Of a stretch of 64,000 bases of DNA, positions 8,141 to 18,406 are shown piece after piece. The notes beneath the pieces were generated by a model. It was not told the origin of the DNA. It did not search any database and saw nothing but the letters and a program-made list of their open reading frames with translations. The stretch is from Thalassolituus maritimus. GTDB lineage: Bacteria; Pseudomonadota; Gammaproteobacteria; Pseudomonadales; Oceanobacteraceae. Numbering within the stretch: the stretch's first letter is position 1; every line of letters starts with the position of its first letter. The stretch covers positions 124,001-188,000 of the forward strand of contig NZ_FTOH01000002.1 in the NCBI RefSeq assembly GCF_900156675.1, in the 5' to 3' direction. The position numbers and the translations under genes were made by a program.

Positions 8141-10465
8141 ATGACCCTGCCTTCGATCACCCAACGCCTCGCTACTGAACTGAATATCCGCCCACAACAG
8201 GTTGACGCTACCGTCGCCCTTCTTGATGAAGGCGCCACCGTGCCCTTTATCGCCCGCTACCGGAAAGAAGTCACCGGTGCGCTGGACGACAGCCAGTTGC
8301 GTACTCTTGAAGAGCGCCTGGGCTATTTACGCGATATGGAAGATCGTCGTGCGTCTGTGATCAAAAGTATTGAAGAGCAGGGCAAGCTCACCGATGAGCT
8401 GAAGCAGGCACTGCTGACAGCGGATACCAAAACCCGCATCGAAGATCTGTACCTGCCCTACAAGAAAAAGCGCCGTACCAAAGGTCAGATGGCCATTGAA
8501 GCAGGCCTTGAGCCGCTCGCGGATGCTCTGTTCGGCAATCCAGATCTCAATCCCGAAACCGAGGCTGAAAAATTCCTCAACACCGAGCACAGCATTGGCG
8601 ACACCAAAGCCGCTTTAGATGGCGCTAAATACATCCTGATGGAGCGCTTTGCCGAAAACGCCGACCTACTCGCCGCGCTGCGCCGCTTCCTGAAGCAGGA
8701 AGCCACGCTCTCTGTCCGCGTGGTGCCGGGCAAAGAGAAAGAAGGCGAGAAGTTCGCTGATTATTTCGAGCACGACGAGCCTCTTAAGTCCGTTCCGGGC
8801 CACCGGGCACTCGCCATTCTGCGCGGTCGCAACGAGGGTATTCTGACCTTCTCGCTGGTGACGGGTGATCCGGACGATAAGCTCGCCGCCAGCCCATGCG
8901 AAGCCATCATTGCCGAGCATTCTGGCATTAAAAACGAAGGCCGCGCAGCCGACCGCTGGCTGGCCGAAGTCGTAAAGTGGACCTGGCGTATCAAGCTGCT
9001 GACCAGCCTCGAAACCGAGCTGATCGGCCAGCTCCGTGAGCAGGCAGAAGAAGGCGCAATTAAAGTGTTCGCCGATAACCTCAAAGATCTTCTGCTCGCC
9101 GCTCCCGCGGGCCCGAAAGTGACTATCGGCCTCGACCCTGGCCTGCGTACCGGGGTGAAAGTCGCGGTCGTGGATAAGACCGGCAAGGTTGTTGATCACT
9201 GTGCGATCTTCCCGACACCTCCGCAAAATCGCATCGCCGAATCCGAAGCCGTACTGCTGGCATTGATTCAGAAGCACAATGCCGAGCTAATCGCGATTGG
9301 TAACGGTACTGCTTCGCGCGAAACCGATAAGTTTGTTGGCGATCTGCTGAAAAAGCACAAAGATCTGAACGTACAGAAAATCATGGTGAACGAGGCCGGT
9401 GCCTCGGTGTACTCAGCTTCAGAGCTGGCGGCCAAAGAATTTCCGGATCTGGACGTGACCATTCGCGGCGCCGTATCCATTGCTCGTCGCCTGCAGGACC
9501 CATTGGCAGAACTGGTAAAAATCGAGCCCAAGTCCATCGGTGTGGGCCAGTATCAACATGATGTTAATCAGAGCCAATTAGCGCGCACACTGGATGCCGT
9601 CGTAGAGGACTGTGTGAACTCGGTGGGCGTCGATCTGAATACCGCCTCCGCTCCACTGCTGACACGAGTTTCCGGGCTGAACGCCACACTGGCCAATAAC
9701 ATCGTCGCTTTCCGCGATGTGAACGGTGCCTTCACCTCACGCAAAGACCTGGCAAAAGTGCCGCGCCTGGGTGACAAAACCTTCGAGCAGGCAGCCGGCT
9801 TCCTACGCATTATGGACGGTAAAAACCCTCTGGATGCCTCCGGCGTTCACCCTGAGTCCTATCCTGTGGTGGAGCGTATCGCCCACGAGTTCTCGCGCGA
9901 TGTAAGCAGCTTGATCGGCGACAGTGCCTTTCTGAAATCTGTCAACGCGGGCCAGTTTACCGACGAGAGTACGGGTGAGCTAACCTTAAAAGATATCCTC
10001 TCAGAGCTGGAGAAACCCGGTCGGGACCCTCGCCCTGAGTTCCGCTTTGCGGAATACAAAGAGGGCGTCGAAGACATCAAAGACCTGAAGCCCGGCATGA
10101 TTCTCGAAGGCGCGATCACTAATGTTGCCGCCTTTGGTGCCTTTGTGGATATCGGTGTACATCAGGATGGTCTGGTACACATTTCAGCGCTGGCGGATCA
10201 TTTCGTGAAAGATCCTCGCGATGTCGTAAAAGCAGGCGACATCGTTAAAGTGAAGGTGATGGAAGTCGATGTGTCGCGCAAGCGCATTGGTTTATCCATG
10301 CGACTGGGGGATGATATCAACGCCTCGGGCGACACCGGAAACAGAGCGGCTAAAGACAGACCTCAGCGCCAGCCGCGTGGTTCAAAACCGACGCAGCAAC
10401 CTGCCGGAAACGGTGCTATGGCGGGGGCCTTCGCAGCCGCGTTTGCAAACGCCAGAAAGAAATAA
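8141..10465 (+). CDS. tex: Tex, RNA-binding transcription accessory protein
   Basis: Cytoplasmic nucleic-acid-binding protein of 774 residues. The N-terminal helical domain contains [17 protein letters not shown]. The YqgF/RNase H-like fold begins at [19 protein letters not shown] (about residue 327). Helix-hairpin-helix repeats lie at about 505-560 ([15 protein letters not shown]). The C-terminal S1 RNA-binding domain lies at about 650-725 ([21 protein letters not shown]), followed by a basic low-complexity tail. Length and domain order are standard. Tex is implicated in transcription fitness and toxin expression in other bacteria; its exact mechanism is not settled. Confidence 0.95.
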   Translation: MTLPSITQRLATELNIRPQQVDATVALLDEGATVPFIARYRKEVTGALDDSQLRTLEERLGYLRDMEDRRASVIKSIEEQGKLTDELKQALLTADTKTRIEDLYLPYKKKRRTKGQMAIEAGLEPLADALFGNPDLNPETEAEKFLNTEHSIGDTKAALDGAKYILMERFAENADLLAALRRFLKQEATLSVRVVPGKEKEGEKFADYFEHDEPLKSVPGHRALAILRGRNEGILTFSLVTGDPDDKLAASPCEAIIAEHSGIKNEGRAADRWLAEVVKWTWRIKLLTSLETELIGQLREQAEEGAIKVFADNLKDLLLAAPAGPKVTIGLDPGLRTGVKVAVVDKTGKVVDHCAIFPTPPQNRIAESEAVLLALIQKHNAELIAIGNGTASRETDKFVGDLLKKHKDLNVQKIMVNEAGASVYSASELAAKEFPDLDVTIRGAVSIARRLQDPLAELVKIEPKSIGVGQYQHDVNQSQLARTLDAVVEDCVNSVGVDLNTASAPLLTRVSGLNATLANNIVAFRDVNGAFTSRKDLAKVPRLGDKTFEQAAGFLRIMDGKNPLDASGVHPESYPVVERIAHEFSRDVSSLIGDSAFLKSVNAGQFTDESTGELTLKDILSELEKPGRDPRPEFRFAEYKEGVEDIKDLKPGMILEGAITNVAAFGAFVDIGVHQDGLVHISALADHFVKDPRDVVKAGDIVKVKVMEVDVSRKRIGLSMRLGDDINASGDTGNRAAKDRPQRQPRGSKPTQQPAGNGAMAGAFAAAFANARKK

Positions 10466-10486
10466 AGCGAATATTGAGAAGTTATC

Positions 10487-12688
10487 GTGCAGAAAAAAGG
10501 TTCATTATTCATCGTACTTTCGTGCACCGCGAGTCTTTGCCAGTCTGTGCATGTTTCAGCGGATGACAACCCGGATAACTTCTCTTCCCTCTCGTGGTAT
10601 GCCTCTAGCTGGGATGCTTCAGCAGCGGATATCCCGCACGTACTGACGCCAGCGCGACTGCATCAGGCAACCGCCGAGGTACCGGGTAGTGTGACGGTTC
10701 TTGATGCTGATTTTATAAAACGCACCGGCATCAAACACATCTCTCAGCTTCTGCGTTATGTTCCCGGAATGCTGGTCGCTCACGACATCCGGGACAATAG
10801 CGACGCGGTGGTCTATCACGGTGGGCCTTCCATCCTGCCAAAGAGCTTTCAGGTCCTCATAGACGGGCGGGCACAATACCTAGCCGGGTTATCCGCTGTA
10901 TCATGGGAAGACCTACCTGTTGCGGTCGAGGATATTCAGCGGATCGAAGTCGTTCGCGGCCCTGCGGCCACCAGCTTTGGCACCAACGCTTATCAGGCTG
11001 TGATCAATATCATCACGAATTATCCACAGGACGCCTTCGACGACAAAGTCGGTGTCCAGCAAGGTAATAATCGGGATACTTATCTCTACGCACGAACGAC
11101 CGGCGATCAGGGGATTCATCACTGGCGCTTGTCGGCCAAGGCCTATTCCACCGAACACCTGCGCGACAGTGATGACACCAACATAGGCTGTACAACCCCT
11201 TGCGACGACAACCGTGATTTCGCGGCAGTTATGCTGAATACCAGCCATCAACTGAGTAATATTCAGAGTCTGAACACCGCCTTCACGATAACTAACTCCT
11301 ACCGGGACGTGCCTGATTACGAGTTTACGAGTAATCACGTTGAGTCCAACCAGTTTGAAGCCAGCGTAGTCTACGATCACGACCTGTCGGAGCTGCATGA
11401 GTTGAAAGTGTCGGTTCACGCAACTCGTTTTGAGCGGCGCCAGCATGGTGTGCTGGAAAGTGGACCTTCCGGTTTCTTTGATCCGCTTCTGAGACAACTG
11501 GATGAGCTAAACCCGGAAGCCGCCGATCAGTTTGTTCAGGGCGAATCCCTTACCGCACTGGATAGCACCAACCCGGAAGAGTTGGCGCTGGTTCAACAGC
11601 TCCTCGACCGCTACGGAGCCGACCCGGCTGCTTTCTTCATACCGATCAGCGGCGATGTTCATGCCGATACGAATGAGCGACGCATCGACCTGGAAATACA
11701 GGATACGGTCGCCTTCGCGGACAACCTGATCATGATCAGCGGTCTCGGTTATCGCAAAGAACAGATTTACTCGAAACCCTTCTACGACGGCTACATAGAC
11801 TCGGACCAGCTCCGCGGCTTCGGCAATATCAACTGGAGAGCCAACAACCGCTGGGCCCTGCATGCAGGTGTTATGTATGAATATGAAGAAGATGGTACTG
11901 ATATCTGGTCTGGAAAACTGGCAGCCAACTATCTGATCAGCCCAGTCGAGTCAGTGAGGCTGGTATTCAGTCGCGCAGGGCGCACGCCGGACATATTTGA
12001 ACAAAAAGCAGACTGGGTATACGTCGTTGATAATGCCGAAACAGAATCGCCCTACGCTGGTGTCGAGTATTACGATGGATTCAAAGGACCGGGTAACCTC
12101 AAACCCCAGATCATCCACTCAGTCGAGCTAGGGTATTTCGCCAGCAAACCGTTCTGGAAAGGCAATATAGAGTGGGATGTTAAGCTGTTCCGGGAAGAGC
12201 TGAATAATGTCATCTACCACTACCCGTCCATTCGTCTCGATACGGTCAATGATGGGAATGAAATTGTCTACACCGGCGCGGAGGGGCAGTTAACGTTTAC
12301 GACGCGCAGCGCCGCAGAGTTCCGCGTGACCAGCGCATGGCTGCGCGCAGAGGTAGATCCAACAGAAGGTCTCAGCGACAGCGATCTGGTCGCCCTGTAT
12401 TCGCCGCGCTCGCACTCTGCCTCCTGGTTTCAGCCATGGCCAGCGCAGATTTTCACTCATCTCAGTGCGTTTGTTATTGAAGACGGACGCCGGGTGAACC
12501 GTGGTGATGACGGCGATGATCTACACACACTGGAGCTGAATATATACCGTGACTTTGCTTCGGCAGAGACTACAACCCGGTTAGGTTTCAGAGCACAGAG
12601 AGATTTCACGTCAGATACTTTCAAGCCGGACTCAGAACCCTACGAGCAGGCTGTACGAGTTCAGTTAAGTGCCAGCGTTGCATTCTGA
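10487..12688 (+). CDS. TonB-dependent outer membrane receptor (BtuB/CirA-like)
   Basis: Second TonB-dependent receptor, 733 residues, unrelated in detail to the one at 5959. GTG start 21 nt after tex. Signal peptide at about 1-25. Plug at about 50-190: a TonB-box-proximal segment, GSVTVLDADFIKRTGIKHIS, LLRYVPGML, and the typical IEVVRGPAATSFGTNAYQAV. The barrel ends in SASVAF with terminal phenylalanine. Small cysteine pair in an early extracellular loop (IGCTTPCDD). The substrate is unknown; no siderophore biosynthesis or ABC transporter genes lie nearby. Confidence 0.82.
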   Translation: MQKKGSLFIVLSCTASLCQSVHVSADDNPDNFSSLSWYASSWDASAADIPHVLTPARLHQATAEVPGSVTVLDADFIKRTGIKHISQLLRYVPGMLVAHDIRDNSDAVVYHGGPSILPKSFQVLIDGRAQYLAGLSAVSWEDLPVAVEDIQRIEVVRGPAATSFGTNAYQAVINIITNYPQDAFDDKVGVQQGNNRDTYLYARTTGDQGIHHWRLSAKAYSTEHLRDSDDTNIGCTTPCDDNRDFAAVMLNTSHQLSNIQSLNTAFTITNSYRDVPDYEFTSNHVESNQFEASVVYDHDLSELHELKVSVHATRFERRQHGVLESGPSGFFDPLLRQLDELNPEAADQFVQGESLTALDSTNPEELALVQQLLDRYGADPAAFFIPISGDVHADTNERRIDLEIQDTVAFADNLIMISGLGYRKEQIYSKPFYDGYIDSDQLRGFGNINWRANNRWALHAGVMYEYEEDGTDIWSGKLAANYLISPVESVRLVFSRAGRTPDIFEQKADWVYVVDNAETESPYAGVEYYDGFKGPGNLKPQIIHSVELGYFASKPFWKGNIEWDVKLFREELNNVIYHYPSIRLDTVNDGNEIVYTGAEGQLTFTTRSAAEFRVTSAWLRAEVDPTEGLSDSDLVALYSPRSHSASWFQPWPAQIFTHLSAFVIEDGRRVNRGDDGDDLHTLELNIYRDFASAETTTRLGFRAQRDFTSDTFKPDSEPYEQAVRVQLSASVAF

Positions 12689-12800
12689 TAACCGATCTGA
12701 CGAACAATAAGTAGGCGCTTACACAACACTGTTCATTATGAGCGATCAATCTGAGACCAATTTCTGATACAAGTATGTATAAGATCCTGTCGATTCCTCC

Positions 12801-12806
12801 TATAAT
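12801..12806 (+). promoter_or_regulatory. Candidate -10 element of gshA
   Basis: A consensus TATAAT sits 32 nt upstream of the chosen gshA start, in a 150-nt intergenic region. No convincing -35 box lies 16-18 nt further upstream. Confidence 0.4.
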
Positions 12807-12838
12807 CCGCTGACTTCCAACCTGATGCAGAGGTGCTC

Positions 12839-14398
12839 TTGGCTTCCTACGATTCACTGCTGGCGCTACTGGCCGACTCCCGGCACCTACCCATGCTTTC
12901 CCGACTGCAACGGGGAATTGAGAAGGAAGGCCTGCGCTGCAGCAATGACGGACTGATCGCTCAGACACCTCACCCCAAGGGAATGGGCTCTGCGCTGACG
13001 CACCCGGCCATTACGACTGACTACTCCGAAGCCCTACTTGAGTTCATTACGCCGGTCTTTACCAGCGCCCATGAGGCGTCGGCCTACCTCGAAACCGCCC
13101 ATCGCTTTGCCTACCAGCAAATGGAAGGAGAGCTGATCTGGCCAGCATCGATGCCTTGCATCCTGAAAGGCGAGATGAGCATCCCCATTGCCGAGTATGG
13201 CAGCTCCAATATCGGACGACTGAAACATGCCTACCGTCATGGCCTCTGGCATCGCTACGGTCGTGTAATGCAGGCAATTTCAGGTATCCACTACAACTTC
13301 TCGTTGCCCGATGAACTGCTGCGACTACTGGCAGAGCAGGAAGGTCAGAAAGCAGACAAAGACTTCGTATCCCGCCGCTATCTCGGCATGATCCGTAACT
13401 TCCGCCGCTATGGCTGGCTGCTGATGTATTTGTTTGGCGCTTCACCGGCGGTATGCAGCACATTTCTTGATGGCCGTAAGCACTCTTTGCAGCAGCTTCA
13501 CAAGCACACCTTATACGCCCCGTACGCGACCTCGCTGCGGATGAGTGATCTGGGTTACCAGAATAATGCTCAATCGGGCTTAGTGATCTGTCACAACTCA
13601 CTTGAGTCGTACATCGACACGCTGAGTAAAGCGCTGACCATTCCTGTCGCTGAGTACGAAGCCATTGGTATGCAGGAAGAGAACGGCCAGTATAAGCAGC
13701 TCAATACCAATCTGCTTCAGATCGAAAATGAGTACTACAGCAATATCCGTCCTAAGCGGGTAGGCGAGTCCGGCGAGAAGCCGCTGGAGTCATTGGCTCG
13801 AGCCGGTATCCAATATATTGAAGTCCGCAGCACGGACGTGAATCCATTCCTGCCGCTGGGCATCGACGTTCCGCAGATGCACTTTATGGATATCTTCCTT
13901 CTCTGGTGTGCTCTGCAGGACAGCAGTGAGATTGACGATACTGAATACGAGCGTATTCAACAGAACTTCAGCAAAGTGGTGTACGAAGGTCGTCGGCCAG
14001 GCCTGACTCTCGAAAATGCCAGTGGAGAAACCACTCTGACCGAATGGGCAAGCAAACTTCTGGACAGCATGCAGCCCGTGGCAGCCTTGCTCGACGAAGC
14101 CAATCATCACAGTTTCCACATCGACACGCTAGGCCAGCAGCGTATCAAAGTTGCTGACAGCAGCCAGACCCCGTCGGCGAAAGTCCTGCGAATTCTGGAA
14201 GACGAGAAGATTGAGTTTGCCGAACTGACGTTACGTCAGGCTCAGGCGCACCGTAAGTTCCTGAGCGAGCCCTTGTCAGCAGACGTCCGCGCCGAGTGGA
14301 AGGCAACAGCCGAAGAAAGCCTCAAAGCACAGGCCGAACTCGAAGCAAACGATGTTCAGCCCTTTAACGAGTTTCTGCGTGACTATATGGCACGCTGA
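12839..14398 (+). CDS. gshA: Glutamate-cysteine ligase
   Basis: Catalyses ATP-dependent ligation of glutamate and cysteine, the first step of glutathione synthesis. About 519 residues, matching the E. coli type-I enzyme. Recognisable blocks are LQRGIEKEGLR, TDYSEALLEFITP and ISGIHYNFSLPDELL. The frame opens at a GTG (12833), but AGAGG at 12829-12833 is correctly spaced for TTG at 12839, giving MASYDSLL; E. coli gshA also starts with TTG. The protein continues intact to the C-terminus. The gene stands alone between a TonB receptor and a convergent FliL-like gene. Confidence 0.94.
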   Translation: MASYDSLLALLADSRHLPMLSRLQRGIEKEGLRCSNDGLIAQTPHPKGMGSALTHPAITTDYSEALLEFITPVFTSAHEASAYLETAHRFAYQQMEGELIWPASMPCILKGEMSIPIAEYGSSNIGRLKHAYRHGLWHRYGRVMQAISGIHYNFSLPDELLRLLAEQEGQKADKDFVSRRYLGMIRNFRRYGWLLMYLFGASPAVCSTFLDGRKHSLQQLHKHTLYAPYATSLRMSDLGYQNNAQSGLVICHNSLESYIDTLSKALTIPVAEYEAIGMQEENGQYKQLNTNLLQIENEYYSNIRPKRVGESGEKPLESLARAGIQYIEVRSTDVNPFLPLGIDVPQMHFMDIFLLWCALQDSSEIDDTEYERIQQNFSKVVYEGRRPGLTLENASGETTLTEWASKLLDSMQPVAALLDEANHHSFHIDTLGQQRIKVADSSQTPSAKVLRILEDEKIEFAELTLRQAQAHRKFLSEPLSADVRAEWKATAEESLKAQAELEANDVQPFNEFLRDYMAR

Positions 14399-14452
14399 AT
14401 CCCCCCTGAATGACCTGCCGACAGGCGATTACGCTCTGCCGGCTCTCGGCCA

Positions 14453-14857
14453 TTAGTTCTGTACGACGAAGTTATTGAAGTACAGGTCATCCACTGACGG
14501 AGCTCCTTCCAACTGAGTCATCACTGCACGGACTTCTTCCAGTGCAATCTGACGAAGTTCCTCACGCCCCTGCGTAGAGTTCATGATCTCGGCCTCCTGC
14601 GCACTGAACAACATCACCAGGCTATTGCGCAGGTAAGGCTTATGGTGAGCGACCGCCGCTCCAGCCTCAGTGGTACTGACCTTAAGCGCAACATCCGTAC
14701 GCAGATACTTAATCCGGCCGGTGCTGCCATAATTAACAACAAATGCAGGTTCAAAGTAGATGTACTGAACCTGAGGCCCAGCAGGGGCCGCTTCGTCTTC
14801 TGCAAAAGCCATCACTGACAACGTCACCAGCAGAGTAAAAAAAAGGCGCTTCAGCAT
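14453..14857 (-). CDS. FliL-like exported protein
   Basis: 134-residue protein with a cleavable-looking signal (MLKRLFFTLLVTLSVMAFA) and then a FliL-type domain: YIYFEPAFVVNYG, KYLRTDVALKV, HKPYLRNSLVMLFS and a C-terminal VDDLYFNNFVVQN. In flagellar FliL the N-terminus is a transmembrane anchor and the domain contacts the stator. No flagellar genes lie in this window, so this is a stand-alone paralogue, known from several pseudomonads and relatives, of unclear role. A GGAG ribosome-binding site precedes the ATG. It is convergent with gshA. Confidence 0.75.
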   Translation of the reverse strand: MLKRLFFTLLVTLSVMAFAEDEAAPAGPQVQYIYFEPAFVVNYGSTGRIKYLRTDVALKVSTTEAGAAVAHHKPYLRNSLVMLFSAQEAEIMNSTQGREELRQIALEEVRAVMTQLEGAPSVDDLYFNNFVVQN

Positions 14858-14970
14858 TCCGCGTCTCCGTCATAATGTAGATTATGGTCAAGCTTAGCAG
14901 CTGACACGGATTCCGCTGGATACGCGTGATAGACTCCAGACAACTAATTCACGAGTTCACATAACAACTT

Positions 14971-15498
14971 ATGATGCTGCAACGTTTCTTTCCCGCAACT
15001 CTTGTTGCCGGTGGTTATCTGGCCGGTTTTCTTATCTGCGTCCTGCTGCTGGCTTCGGCGTACTATTTTGAATACCAGATGTTCCTCGACCCCTGCCCAC
15101 TCTGCATTGTTCAGCGCATCGCTACACTGGGCATAGGTATTGGCTGTCTGCTGGCATTTATCGCCCGCAACACCCGCTGGCCGCATCGCATTGCTCTGAT
15201 ATTCACACTGGCATCATCCATATTTGGTGTCTGGGTCGCTAACCGTCATGTCTGGCTACAAGGGTTACCTGCCGACGAAGTGCCTGAATGCGGTCCAAGT
15301 GTTGAATACATGGCGGAAGTTCTGCCATTCACCGAACTGATGACATTCATGCTGCAGGCCAGTGGCAGCTGTGCGGATATTTCATGGGAGTTAATGAGTA
15401 TGAGCATGCCGGAATGGACCCGTGTCATATTCGTTGCATTTACCCTTGTCAGCCTTCTGGGTCTGGCTCGCGCATGGAGTGCCGACAAGCAGAGCTGA
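14971..15498 (+). CDS. dsbB: Disulfide bond formation protein DsbB
   Basis: Inner-membrane quinone reductase that reoxidises DsbA. Four transmembrane helices (about 10-30, 48-65, 74-92, 148-168). The two catalytic cysteine pairs are C42-P-L-C45 in the first periplasmic loop and C107/C134 in the second. 175 residues is normal. A second ATG immediately follows the first, leaving the exact start uncertain by one codon. It lies next to rsd/algQ, an arrangement also found in Pseudomonas. Confidence 0.93.
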   Translation: MMLQRFFPATLVAGGYLAGFLICVLLLASAYYFEYQMFLDPCPLCIVQRIATLGIGIGCLLAFIARNTRWPHRIALIFTLASSIFGVWVANRHVWLQGLPADEVPECGPSVEYMAEVLPFTELMTFMLQASGSCADISWELMSMSMPEWTRVIFVAFTLVSLLGLARAWSADKQS

Positions 15499-15544
15499 TG
15501 CACATAACCGCGGTATTGCAAGAAAAAAAACTGAAAAAAGTTGC

Positions 15545-15574
15545 TTGAAATGCGGCTTTCCGCGCGCCTATATT
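15545..15574 (+). promoter_or_regulatory. Sigma-70-type promoter of rsd
   Basis: TTGAAA (15545-15550), an 18-nt spacer and TATATT (15569-15574), about 49 nt before the rsd ATG. The spacer contains a small GCGG-CTTT-CCGC palindrome. Confidence 0.55.
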
Positions 15575-15622
15575 GGTGACACTAAGGCATAAGCAGCACC
15601 GTTTTCACAGAGGAATTTAGAC

Positions 15623-16096
15623 ATGCTGGAAAAATGTAAAAACGCACAGGAACGCTGGGGCGGTGTTCATCAACTGATCGACAAATGGCTGAATGAACGC
15701 CAGAGCCTGATCGTCCTGTTCTGCAACCTCAGCGCCAGCAAGCCACTTTCTGAAGAGGAACCATTGGCAGAGAACCTGCAGCGTTTCTGCGAAGTTATGA
15801 TGGACTATTGCTCGGCCGGGCACTTCGAAATCTACGAACAGCTGATGAACGAAGCCCGTGAATTCGATGATGGCACCATTGACCTGGCGAATGAACACAT
15901 GCCGCGCCTGGAAGCCCTGACCGGCGAATGCGTTGACTTCAACGATACCTACGACAAGCACTGTACTCTCGACCAACTGGCGAAGCTTCCTGCAGACTTG
16001 TCGGCCATCGGCGAAGTGCTCGAAGAGCGTTTTCAGATTGAAGACAACCTCATCGAAAAAATGCACAACGTGCATCGCGAAGCGGTTGCCAGCTAA
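15623..16096 (+). CDS. rsd: Rsd/AlgQ anti-sigma-70 regulator
   Basis: 157-residue all-helical protein of the Rsd/AlgQ family, which binds the housekeeping sigma factor and frees core polymerase for alternative sigmas, notably in stationary phase. The N-terminus MLEKCKNAQERWGGVHQLID and the block NERQSLIVLFCNLSA match the family, as does the length. The ribosome-binding site is GAGGAA. It is preceded by a clear promoter, so it is probably transcribed alone. In pseudomonads the orthologue is called AlgQ and influences alginate and siderophore genes. Confidence 0.9.
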   Translation: MLEKCKNAQERWGGVHQLIDKWLNERQSLIVLFCNLSASKPLSEEEPLAENLQRFCEVMMDYCSAGHFEIYEQLMNEAREFDDGTIDLANEHMPRLEALTGECVDFNDTYDKHCTLDQLAKLPADLSAIGEVLEERFQIEDNLIEKMHNVHREAVAS

Positions 16097-16172
16097 GACA
16101 GGATTTCTGTTCTACACTGACAACAGGGCGCGCACTTCGCGCGTCCACTGACCGCTCACGGAACAGGTTGTC

Positions 16173-17129
16173 ATGATCCCGCGTTTTATCCTATTTCTGC
16201 TTTCCCTGACGCTTCTCACTGCCTGCGACAACGCAGCTGAGCCTGAGAACTTCTCTGAGGTCGCGACACAGGGCGTCTACAGCATTCGTATCAATCACTC
16301 TGGCACCGCCGCCTTTATCGGCAGTCTGCACCACGGTGGCAGCTACTGGACACTCGATCCTGCTGAACGTCATTTCGACTGGAACCACACCAGCGACGGT
16401 TACAGCAACCTGACCAGTGGTGCCTTTTCGCCCGATGACGCTTACGTTGCCAGCGCCGACAACCGCACGATAGTGCTCTGGGAAGTGGCTACCGGGAAAG
16501 CCATCTGGTTCTGGAACGCACCCGGCGACATCGAAGACATTGCTCTGACAGAGAACGGCAACCTCGCCCTTCTCGGAATGCAGGACTACACCGCAACCCT
16601 GTTCGATATCCGTAATGGTGGCATCCGCCAGCGCCTGGCACACGACGGCATTGTGTATGACGTCAGCCTGAGTGCCGATGGTCTGCTTGGCGCGTCTGCC
16701 AGTGACGACCTGACGGCCATTGTATGGAATCTCAATGACGGCTCAGCCATCACCACACTGAAACACAACAACCAGGTCAAAACCGCCGAGCTATCGCCCA
16801 GTGGCCGCCTGATTTTCACCTCAGCCCTACGCGAGGCCGGTCGCATCTGGGATGCGGCCAGTGGGCAGCAATTGATTGAGCTTCCCGGTGGACGCGGACA
16901 TTTCAGTACGGCACGGTTCGACGCATCGGAACAACAACTCCTGACAGGCAATACATCCGGGCAGATACAGCTCTGGGACGTTCAGACAGGGGCCGAACTT
17001 AAACGTTGGCGTGCGACCCCGGGAGATCACTGGGTTGGAAACAACGTTGCTCTGGAAGACGTTGCCTTCACGGACACCGGCGTTGTGGCAGCCGCCGCTA
17101 ATGGGCGCGTTTATCACATGCAGCGGTGA
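16173..17129 (+). CDS. WD40-repeat-like lipoprotein
   Basis: 318 residues. A signal peptide with lipobox (LTLLTAC, Cys about 18) predicts a membrane-anchored periplasmic lipoprotein. The remainder is a beta-propeller of WD40-like blades with recurring ends such as TIVLWEVATG, ATLFDIRNGG, AIVWNLNDG, GRIWDAASG and IQLWDVQTG, about six or seven in all. WD40 propellers are usually protein-protein interaction platforms. A close equivalent is common in marine gammaproteobacteria, but I know of no assigned function. The convergent DUF4124 gene ends 3 nt downstream. Confidence 0.82.
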   Translation: MIPRFILFLLSLTLLTACDNAAEPENFSEVATQGVYSIRINHSGTAAFIGSLHHGGSYWTLDPAERHFDWNHTSDGYSNLTSGAFSPDDAYVASADNRTIVLWEVATGKAIWFWNAPGDIEDIALTENGNLALLGMQDYTATLFDIRNGGIRQRLAHDGIVYDVSLSADGLLGASASDDLTAIVWNLNDGSAITTLKHNNQVKTAELSPSGRLIFTSALREAGRIWDAASGQQLIELPGGRGHFSTARFDASEQQLLTGNTSGQIQLWDVQTGAELKRWRATPGDHWVGNNVALEDVAFTDTGVVAAAANGRVYHMQR

Positions 17130-17132
17130 TGA

Positions 17133-17558
17133 CTACCGCTGCTCTTCGGTTGAGTATCGCGACTCCAGCATAGATTTTACCTGCTTCGCCTGATCAATCA
17201 GCTCCAGCGCCTGCCCGGGCATAACGATTGGCGAGTCAGGCACCTGAGTCTTGGGAGTGATCAGTTCGTTGTCGGATGTGTCTTCCTTTTTCGTTGCGAC
17301 CGGCGCCAGAATATTTGCCGCGGTATCGATATTAACTTCTTTGGCAGTAACACCTTCCGGCGCTTCGTTGCCGAAATGCCACTGGCCATTCGCGTCCTGC
17401 CATTTATAAAACGTCTGTCGTGTCTGCTCTGTAGAAGCGGGTGGTGTGTAGGCCGAAACCCCGGACGACGAATCGCTGTTCACTTTTTTCATAATGTATG
17501 GCGTGCCAATCGCCACAGCGAGGATGCTGAGAAGAAACAGGATCACGGTGAATTTCAT
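17133..17558 (-). CDS. DUF4124 domain protein, membrane-anchored
   Basis: 141 residues. One N-terminal hydrophobic segment (FTVILFLLSILAVAIGTPYI) acts as signal anchor. A DUF4124 motif follows at about 48-70 (FYKWQDANGQWHFGNEAPEG), then a low-complexity, proline- and acid-rich tail. DUF4124 proteins are exported and of unknown function; the domain may contact the cell envelope. A strong AAAAGGAG ribosome-binding site precedes the ATG. No operon partner on the same strand. Confidence 0.8.
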   Translation of the reverse strand: MKFTVILFLLSILAVAIGTPYIMKKVNSDSSSGVSAYTPPASTEQTRQTFYKWQDANGQWHFGNEAPEGVTAKEVNIDTAANILAPVATKKEDTSDNELITPKTQVPDSPIVMPGQALELIDQAKQVKSMLESRYSTEEQR

Positions 17559-17666
17559 AGCAACTCCTTTTGTCGACTGTATTCCGGCAGAACCCGGATT
17601 TTTGCAGTATGCTAAAGATTATCCAATAGAGAATTCTATTTTATCACCCATCGCTGAAAGGAAACG

Positions 17667-18404
17667 ATGCCATCTATGACCGCAGGGGTTATCAGTCAAC
17701 AGCCCAGGGTTGTTACCTACGCCAAAGCGATGCGGGTTCTGGTCGCTAACGCCAAGGGAGGCTGTGGTAAAACCACTCTGGCCACTAACCTGGCCTGTCA
17801 GTTTGCCCGTGAAGGTAAGACGACAACGCTTATTGATCACGACCCTCAGGCGTCCGCAACCGACTGGTTGAAGCTGCGTAGTGCCAGGCTTCCAATTATC
17901 AATGGTATTGAGGCCGTCAGAGAGCGTCACCGCACGGGCTCAACACTCAGTTGGCGCATGCGTATCCCCCTGGCGACAGAACGCGTGGTTATTGATACAC
18001 CGGCGGGTCTTCATGGGAATGCACTGTCCGACCTGATTGCTCAGTCGGATATTGTCATTATCCCGGTCATTCCATCGGCCATTGATATGCGTGCAGCGAC
18101 GGAGTTTATTGAAGAGCTGCGTAAGACGCAGGCCTACCGTCAAAAAGCCTGTGCCATAGCTGTGGTTGCCAACCGGGTGAAACGCAACACGCTGAGTTTC
18201 AGCTCGCTGAAGTCATTCCTGGACGATCTGCATATCCCTTTCGTGACCGCACTGCGTGATACACAGTTCTACGTAAAGGCTGGCGAACATGGGTTTGGTG
18301 TTGTCGATTTTGACCGACAACACCCCAAGGAACAGGAAGAGTGGCAACCGCTTATGAGCTGGTTAAATAAAACGATGATGGAAATTCAACATAACCGGGT
18401 CTGA
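17667..18404 (+). CDS. ParA-family ATPase (orphan)
   Basis: 245-residue deviant-Walker-A ATPase: KGGCGKTT at K30-T37, Walker A' VVIDTPAG, and a typical ParA/MinD fold. The ATG at 17667 has AAGGA five nt upstream and adds 21 residues before MRVLVANAKGGCG. Another ATG at that point would give a shorter form. No parB gene or parS-like site is visible nearby, so it is not a standard chromosome-partitioning pair. Orphan ParAs often position cellular cargo (known), but the cargo here is unknown. Confidence 0.85.
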   Translation: MPSMTAGVISQQPRVVTYAKAMRVLVANAKGGCGKTTLATNLACQFAREGKTTTLIDHDPQASATDWLKLRSARLPIINGIEAVRERHRTGSTLSWRMRIPLATERVVIDTPAGLHGNALSDLIAQSDIVIIPVIPSAIDMRAATEFIEELRKTQAYRQKACAIAVVANRVKRNTLSFSSLKSFLDDLHIPFVTALRDTQFYVKAGEHGFGVVDFDRQHPKEQEEWQPLMSWLNKTMMEIQHNRV

Positions 18405-18406
18405 TG

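Noticed and set aside
8666-9277. 203-codon open frame antisense to tex
   Set aside because: Contained in tex; composition (many F, Q, A) typical of antisense translation.
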